NCBI GenBank assembly: GCA_028694115.1
Contig: JAQUUB010000102.1
Location: 1-16,017 of the forward strand
DNA from: Lachnospiraceae bacterium
GTDB taxonomy: Bacteria; Bacillota_A; Clostridia; Lachnospirales; Lachnospiraceae
Length of the DNA: 16,017 nucleotides
Direction: 5' to 3'
Within the stretch, counting starts at the first letter, position 1. Each line of letters opens with the position of its first letter. Below the pieces are notes generated by a model. The model was not told the DNA's origin. It did no database searches and saw only the letters and a program-made list of their open reading frames with translations. Shown here piece after piece: positions 12,647 to 16,017 of the stretch. A program made the translations under genes and the position numbers.

Positions 12647-12713
12647 TGCCATTTATTTCTCTGACTGCTATAATCCACATAGTCTAATTCAGCACGTTCC
12701 AGTGCAGCCATCC
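12601..12713. repeat. Dispersed repeat, copy after GNAT gene (left half)
   Basis: Aligns with 14256-14360 over about 105 bp: terminator half, then TTGCCATT, then GACTGCTAT, then GCACGTTCCAGTG(C/T)AGCCATCC. After AGCCATCC this copy continues into the serine recombinase remnant rather than into the right half of the repeat, so AGCCATCC is the crossover point. Confidence 0.75.
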
Positions 12714-12892
12714 AAGAGAAGAACGATACAAGGGAAATTCTGATGAACTTCATCAAGAACCTGCAGGGACTTGATGGGGAGCAGACAGAATTCAGAGAGG
12801 AGCTTTGGGGCGGACTGGTAGACCATATCAGAGCAGAAAATGAGAAAACAGTAACGGTAGTGTTCTGAGGGGGAATCGAAATCACTATATAA
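12692..12892 (+). pseudogene. Serine recombinase C-terminal remnant, copy 3
   Basis: The most complete remnant: ARSSAAIQEKNDTREILMNF, then IKNLQGLDGEQTEFREELWG, then GLVDHIRAENEKTVTVVF, a TGA at 12866-12868 in place of the CGA arginine codon of copy 2, then GGIEITI and a stop at 12890-12892. It is the end of a large serine recombinase without its catalytic and zinc-ribbon parts. The frame upstream is closed by a TAG at 12680-12682, inside the dispersed repeat. Confidence 0.82.
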
Positions 12893-12914
12893 ATAGAAAG
12901 AACACGAATCAGAA

Positions 12915-12947
12915 GGCGGCCAACGGAAATAGTAGTTGGCCGTTTTT
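12915..12947 (+). terminator. Intrinsic terminator after recombinase remnant 3
   Basis: CGGCCAAC (12917-12924) pairs with GTTGGCCG (12935-12942), then TTTTT. It corresponds to the terminator at 4171-4205. Similarity between the two loci continues for some 30 bp further. Confidence 0.85.
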
Positions 12948-12950
12948 GCG

Positions 12951-12979
12951 TTGAAAAACCAAGGCTTTGATGGTAGAAT
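12951..12979 (+). promoter_or_regulatory. Promoter of the YdeI-type gene
   Basis: TTGAAA (12951-12956), a 17-bp spacer, TAGAAT (12974-12979): five of six matches in each box. It starts just after the recombinase terminator, so the terminator debris and the promoter travel together. Confidence 0.7.
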
Positions 12980-13015
12980 AGCCTCAGAGACAAATCAGAA
13001 TTTTGGAGAACTGAT

Positions 13016-13588
13016 ATGGAATTAAATAATATACTTACAGCAAAAAATCGTGATGAATTGCGAGCATGGCTGATAGATAATCATAATAAAGAAAAGGAAT
13101 GTTGGGTTGTAGTTAAACGAGGACGTCCAGTAGATGATAACATTTTTTGGTATATTGATGCTGTCGAAGAAGCTATGTGCTTTGGTTGGATAGATAGCAC
13201 CACAAAAAAATTAGATAGTGGGATAACAGTACAGAAATTAGCTCCACGAAGAAAAAGTAGTTTGTGGTCAGAATTAAATAAAGAACGATGTCGAAGAATG
13301 GAACGTTTAGGGAAAATGACAGATGCAGGTAGGGCAGTATTGCCTGATATGTCATCAAATGGATTTGTGATTGATGAAGACATTTTAAAAGCATTGAAAG
13401 CAGATTCTGTAGTATGGGAAAACTTCAATAAATTTCCACCACTATATCAACGAGTGCGAATAGATACAATTCAAATTAAAAAGAAACAACCCGAATTATT
13501 TCAGAGCAGATTAAAAAAATTGATTGAAAACACACGAAAAGGAATCATGTATGGAGAGTGGAACGATAATGGGCGGTTGATTGAGTAG
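13016..13588 (+). CDS. YdeI/OmpD-associated family protein
   Basis: A 190-residue protein with TTGGAG before the ATG. The family core is clear: VEEAMCFGWIDSTTKKLD (50-67), APRRKSSLWSELN (76-88), MERLGKMTDAG (95-105). Members of this family (also annotated as OmdA or bacteriocin-protection proteins) are linked to tolerance of cationic peptides and related stress in some bacteria, but the molecular activity is not established. It has its own promoter and no predicted signal peptide. The methyltransferase gene begins 45 bp downstream and may share the transcript. Confidence 0.85.
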   Translation: MELNNILTAKNRDELRAWLIDNHNKEKECWVVVKRGRPVDDNIFWYIDAVEEAMCFGWIDSTTKKLDSGITVQKLAPRRKSSLWSELNKERCRRMERLGKMTDAGRAVLPDMSSNGFVIDEDILKALKADSVVWENFNKFPPLYQRVRIDTIQIKKKQPELFQSRLKKLIENTRKGIMYGEWNDNGRLIE

Positions 13589-13633
13589 TCAACGCACAAC
13601 AATTTTGTTAGTAATTGTGAAAGGAAGAAAATT

Positions 13634-14239
13634 ATGTTTTGGGACAAAGTATCAGGCTTATATGACCTGTTTGAAAATATATACAACAAAAGTGTTTATC
13701 AGGAGACGGGCAAGTGTGTAGCAAAGTATATATCTGAGTCTGATAAGGTGCTGGAGTGCGCTTGTGGAACCGGAGCAATCAGCGTCTATATAGCTTCCGC
13801 ATGCAAAAAACTGTATGCCTCAGATTATTCAGAAGGAATGCTTAGTCAAGCAAAAAAGAAACTTAGTAAATTTGATAATGTTGCCTTTAAAAAGCTGGAT
13901 ATTACCAGTATAAATGCTAAAGACAATTCTTTTGATGCTGTTGTGGCAGGGAATGTACTTCATTTGTTACCGAATCCGCAGAAGGCACTCATAGAGCTTA
14001 CTCGCGTATGTAAAGATGGAGGCAAATTAATCATACCAACGTACATTAATGGAGATGAAGGAACCAACAAATTAGCTGTTAAATTTTTAGAAAAGTTTGG
14101 TGCTAGTTTTAAGCGACAGTTTGATGTTAATTCCTATGAAAGATTTTTTGCTGATATGGGGTATGACAATATAAAATACGAAGTCGTTCGAGGACGAATG
14201 TCCTGTGATATTGCTATTATAGAAGTCAATAAGGCATAA
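13634..14239 (+). CDS. Class I SAM-dependent methyltransferase
   Basis: A 201-residue protein with GAAAGGAAG before the ATG. Motif I is VLECACGTGAISVYIA (39-54), the acidic ribose-binding residue is D64 (ASDYSEGML), D89 closes motif II (KKLDI), and motif III/IV is FDAVVAGNVLHLLPNPQKAL (100-119). This is the Methyltransf_11/UbiE-like fold that moves the methyl group of S-adenosylmethionine onto a small molecule. The N-terminal FWDKVSGLYDLFENIYNK matches small methyltransferases of Clostridia of unknown substrate. The transcript ends in the repeat-borne terminator just downstream. Confidence 0.9.
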   Translation: MFWDKVSGLYDLFENIYNKSVYQETGKCVAKYISESDKVLECACGTGAISVYIASACKKLYASDYSEGMLSQAKKKLSKFDNVAFKKLDITSINAKDNSFDAVVAGNVLHLLPNPQKALIELTRVCKDGGKLIIPTYINGDEGTNKLAVKFLEKFGASFKRQFDVNSYERFFADMGYDNIKYEVVRGRMSCDIAIIEVNKA

Positions 14240-14255
14240 TAAGAGGTATTCGAAA

Positions 14256-14411
14256 TTCCAGATTGCATAGCAGTCAACTTAATACGTTGGCTGCTTTTTC
14301 CTTGCCATTCATTTGCTCGACTGCTATTACCTACTTTCGCACGTTCCAGTGTAGCCATCCGCAGGCATTCTTCCTGATGGAATCATTTCAGAAACTAAGC
14401 TTTTCTTTCAT
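14256..14411. repeat. Dispersed repeat, full-length copy
   Basis: The only copy in the window holding all parts: TTCCAGATTG and terminator (14256-14299), spacer, GCACGTTCCAGTG, AGCCATCC (14353-14360), then the ATTCTTCCTGATGGAATCAT block and CTTTTCTTTCAT (to 14411). Left-half parts recur at 12601 and 15831, right-half parts at 10204. The HxlR stop codon (14410-14408) falls inside its right end, so the repeat supplies that gene's last codons. Minus-strand open frames through it vary between copies and look non-coding. Confidence 0.75.
14268..14299 (+). terminator. Terminator after methyltransferase gene
   Basis: GCAGTCAAC (14270-14278), loop TTAATAC, GTTGGCTGC (14286-14294), TTTTT; one G-U pair in the stem. 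It belongs to the dispersed repeat. Confidence 0.87.
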
Positions 14412-14770
14412 ATTAGATCGGAATCTTTAGAGTATGGTTCTGTACGATTTTCTAAACCCCAGTGACATATACTATCAAGAATAGGGATAAGAGATTCACC
14501 ACGCTTTGTTAGACTGTATTCAACTTTTGGTGGTATTTGCGGATATTCTTCTCGGTGAATGAGCGCATCTGCCTCAAGTTCTTTGAGAGAAGATGTAAGT
14601 GATTTATAAGATATTCCATTGATATATTTTTTCAGTTGATTGAATCGAACAGCACCATGCCCCATCAGCGTGTAAAGAATATACATTTTGTATTTTCCTT
14701 GAATGAGAGACATTGTATAGTAAAAACCTGTATCTTCTAGGTTCTCGTCAGTAATGAAATCAATATTCAT
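14408..14770 (-). CDS. HxlR-family winged-helix transcriptional regulator
   Basis: A 120-residue protein starting at 14770 on the minus strand, with GGGAG upstream; an in-frame ATG at 14800 lies in the operator and is rejected. Family motifs are strong: GKYKMYILYTLMGHGAVRFN, QLKKYINGISYKSLTSSLKE, then IPPKVEYSLTKRGESLIPIL. HxlR proteins are small dimeric repressors, several of which sense quinones, aldehydes or oxidants through an N-terminal cysteine. That cysteine is missing here (the region reads EDTGFYYTMSL); the only cysteine is in the C-terminal DSICHWGL. It diverges from a nitroreductase, its probable target. Its last codons lie in the dispersed repeat. Confidence 0.92.
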   Translation of the reverse strand: MNIDFITDENLEDTGFYYTMSLIQGKYKMYILYTLMGHGAVRFNQLKKYINGISYKSLTSSLKELEADALIHREEYPQIPPKVEYSLTKRGESLIPILDSICHWGLENRTEPYSKDSDLI

Positions 14771-14790
14771 AATACGCTCTCCCTTGGTAG

Positions 14791-14842
14791 AGTATCGCAC
14801 TTTTATGTGCGTACTTGAAATAGTTGCATCTTTTGTTATGAT
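14791..14842. promoter_or_regulatory. Divergent hxlR-type/nitroreductase promoters and operator
   Basis: On the plus strand TTGAAA (14815-14820), a 16-bp spacer and TATGAT (14837-14842) drive the nitroreductase operon. On the minus strand TTCAAG, a 17-bp spacer and GATACT (14796-14791) face the HxlR gene. A dyad, CGCAC (14796-14800) with GTGCG (14807-14811), flanked by GTA and TAC, sits in the HxlR promoter spacer and next to the nitroreductase -35 box. It is the obvious HxlR operator, allowing self-control and repression of the operon. Confidence 0.65.
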
Positions 14843-14895
14843 TATACCATCAAGAATTCAATTTGAAAATTAGAATAACAGGAGGAATTAGGATT

Positions 14896-15414
14896 ATGGA
14901 TTTTTTAGAACTGGCAAAGGACAGATATTCTGTAAGAAAATTTTCTGATCAGAAGATTGAACAGGAAAAATTAGATAAAATTTTAGAGGCAGGAAATGTC
15001 GCACCCACAGCAGTAAATTATCAGCCACAGAGGATTTATGCGATTCAAAGTGCCGAAGCTCTTGAAAAAGTAAATACGTTATGTCCGTGTATTTATGGGG
15101 CACAAACTGTATTACTAATCGCATATGATGATAATGCTGATTGGAATAATCCAAAACAGGAAGGAATTCATTCAGGAGAGCAGGATGTTAGTATCGTAGC
15201 AACACATATGATGCTAGAAGCATGGAATATAGGAATTGCATCATGTTGGGTAAATTTATTTCCTAATGATGAATTGGCCGAAGCTTTCCACTTGCCTAAA
15301 AATGAAAAAGCGGTTCTTCTTATGCCACTAGGATATGCAGCAGAGGATGCAGAACCAATTGAAAAATGGCATAATGGCTATAAGCAAATTTCTGAAACCG
15401 TAACATATCTATGA
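14896..15414 (+). CDS. Nitroreductase-family FMN oxidoreductase
   Basis: A 172-residue protein; AGGAGGAATTAGG precedes the ATG at 14896. The FMN phosphate-binding motif RYSVRKF is near the N-terminus, the family's APTAVNYQPQRI at about 35-46, and GIASCWVNLF near residue 116. The enzyme reduces nitro compounds, quinones or flavins with NAD(P)H, or acts in a related flavin reaction; it is on the short side for the family. It is under a likely HxlR repressor and is followed 13 bp later by a VOC-type gene in the same operon, a typical electrophile-response set. Confidence 0.92.
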   Translation: MDFLELAKDRYSVRKFSDQKIEQEKLDKILEAGNVAPTAVNYQPQRIYAIQSAEALEKVNTLCPCIYGAQTVLLIAYDDNADWNNPKQEGIHSGEQDVSIVATHMMLEAWNIGIASCWVNLFPNDELAEAFHLPKNEKAVLLMPLGYAAEDAEPIEKWHNGYKQISETVTYL

Positions 15415-15427
15415 TTGGAGAAAAATT

Positions 15428-15808
15428 ATGTTATTGAAAAAGGTTCATCATATTGCAATTATTGGAAGTGATTATCAGAAAAGTAAAGAGTTCTATACAG
15501 ATTTATTGGGATTCTCTGTAATCAGGGAAAATTATCGTGAGGATAAAGATGATTATAAAATTGATCTTGCTTGTGGCGATATGGAGATAGAGTTGTTCAT
15601 TATCAAAAATTCACCTGTCCGTCCAAGTTATCCAGAAGCCTGCGGATTACGCCATTTGGCTTTTGCAGTAGAGGATGTTGACGTGACCGTTCAATGGTTA
15701 CAAACAAAGGGGATTCAAACAGAGCCAGTAAGGTTGGATACATTTACTGGTAGAAAAATGACATTTTTTCAAGATCCAGATGGATTACCACTAGAGATTC
15801 ATGAGTAG
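15428..15808 (+). CDS. VOC-family metalloenzyme (glyoxalase-like)
   Basis: A 126-residue protein with TTGGAG ahead of the ATG. It has the two-module VOC fold: VHHIAIIGSDYQKSKEFYTD at the start, then LRHLAFAVEDVDVTVQWL, ending FFQDPDGLPLEIHE. The likely metal ligands H8, E55, H76 and E123 are all present, so it should bind a divalent metal. It is closest in pattern to the YaeR/SMU.1112c group of small glyoxalase-like proteins. The substrate is unknown; methylglyoxal adducts, epoxides or a drug are possible. It is co-transcribed with the nitroreductase. Confidence 0.9.
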   Translation: MLLKKVHHIAIIGSDYQKSKEFYTDLLGFSVIRENYREDKDDYKIDLACGDMEIELFIIKNSPVRPSYPEACGLRHLAFAVEDVDVTVQWLQTKGIQTEPVRLDTFTGRKMTFFQDPDGLPLEIHE

Positions 15809-15830
15809 TGAGATGATAGATAAACAGAAC

Positions 15831-15888
15831 AGCTTCCAGTTTGCAGAGCAGTCAACTTAATAGAGTTGGCTGCTTTCTTTCATATTAA
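15831..15888 (+). terminator. Terminator in dispersed repeat (copy after VOC gene)
   Basis: TTCCAGTTTG, then GCAGTCAAC (15849-15857), loop TTAATAGA, GTTGGCTGC, then TTTCTTTCATATTA. The stem equals those at 12601-12646 and 14268-14299. Compared with the full copy, the middle of the repeat is missing: the terminator is joined directly to the TTTCTTTCATATTA right end. Confidence 0.83.
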
Positions 15889-16017
15889 ATAGGGGAGACT
15901 GTCCGAAAACTAGCGGATTAACCGTATAGCGGCTAGATGGAATTCATACTGAATTTATCATAGATTTAGCACATTGAAAACTGAATAAAACACACGTAAA
16001 TATAGGCTTCTATAAAG
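15889..16017. other. Gene-free tail of the window
   Basis: No coding frame or clear RNA gene is visible. TAGCGG occurs twice, 17 bp apart (about 15911 and 15928), with partial symmetry (CTAGCGG...GGCTAG). A stretch reading TTGAAAACTGAATAAAA near 15974 resembles AT-rich sequence often seen close to rRNA spacers, but nothing else supports an rRNA link. It may be the leader of a gene to the right. Confidence 0.3.

Noticed and set aside
14134..14358. Minus-strand open frame (MATLERAKVG...) across the dispersed repeat, and its counterpart at 12619-12993
   Set aside because: The frames differ between copies, are broken at different points, and coincide with terminators and recombinase remnants on the other strand.
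15889..16017. Possible rRNA-operon spacer or tRNA at the right end
   Set aside because: Only a short TTGAAAACTGAATAAAA-like stretch; no tRNA cloverleaf or rRNA sequence can be read.

Overview
The window looks like accessory chromosome of a low-GC gut Clostridia, most likely Lachnospiraceae. This rests on AGGAGG-type ribosome sites, AT-rich intergenic DNA, anaerobe-type redox proteins (iron alcohol dehydrogenase, C_GCAxxG_C_C protein, CxxCxxC flavodoxin reductase, a DUF362 remnant) and debris of a large serine recombinase. No rRNA, tRNA, CRISPR array, intact transposase or intact integrase is visible. Family calls come from reading motifs, not from database searches.

Left part (1-4250): an IS3/IS150-type insertion sequence enters from the left edge and ends at about 126. 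It cuts what looks like a MATE efflux gene after 17 codons. A divergent LysR regulator (301-1185) probably controlled that gene. Then come two different Fic-domain proteins, both with the full AMP-transferase motif and the class II inhibitory motif. Each has its own promoter with a dyad in the -35/-10 spacer region, and each is followed, in frame after its stop codon, by a remnant of the C-terminal end of a serine recombinase. An exact 25-bp direct repeat (1267-1291, 2573-2597) brackets the first Fic unit.

Middle part (4280-10163), visibly more GC-rich: a cupin-AraC regulator reads left, divergent from a co-directional redox cluster. The cluster holds an iron alcohol dehydrogenase, a C_GCAxxG_C_C protein, an exported DUF2271-rhodanese fusion, two hexapeptide O-acetyltransferases with a 30-codon DUF362 stub between them, and an iron-sulfur-type flavodoxin reductase. 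The likely theme is aldehyde/thiol or flavin redox chemistry induced through the AraC protein; the substrate cannot be read from the sequence.

Right part (10164-16017), AT-rich: small transcription units of resistance or detoxification type. These are a MATE pump behind a long structured leader with two intrinsic terminators, a GNAT acetyltransferase, a YdeI/OmpD-associated protein, a class I methyltransferase, and an HxlR repressor divergent from a nitroreductase plus VOC-protein operon. Three of these units end in copies of one dispersed repeat that carries the same terminator hairpin. Parts of that repeat also lie after the redox cluster, and one copy switches into a third recombinase remnant. 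The whole looks like a region built by repeated acquisition of single-gene or few-gene modules at recombinase and terminator debris.
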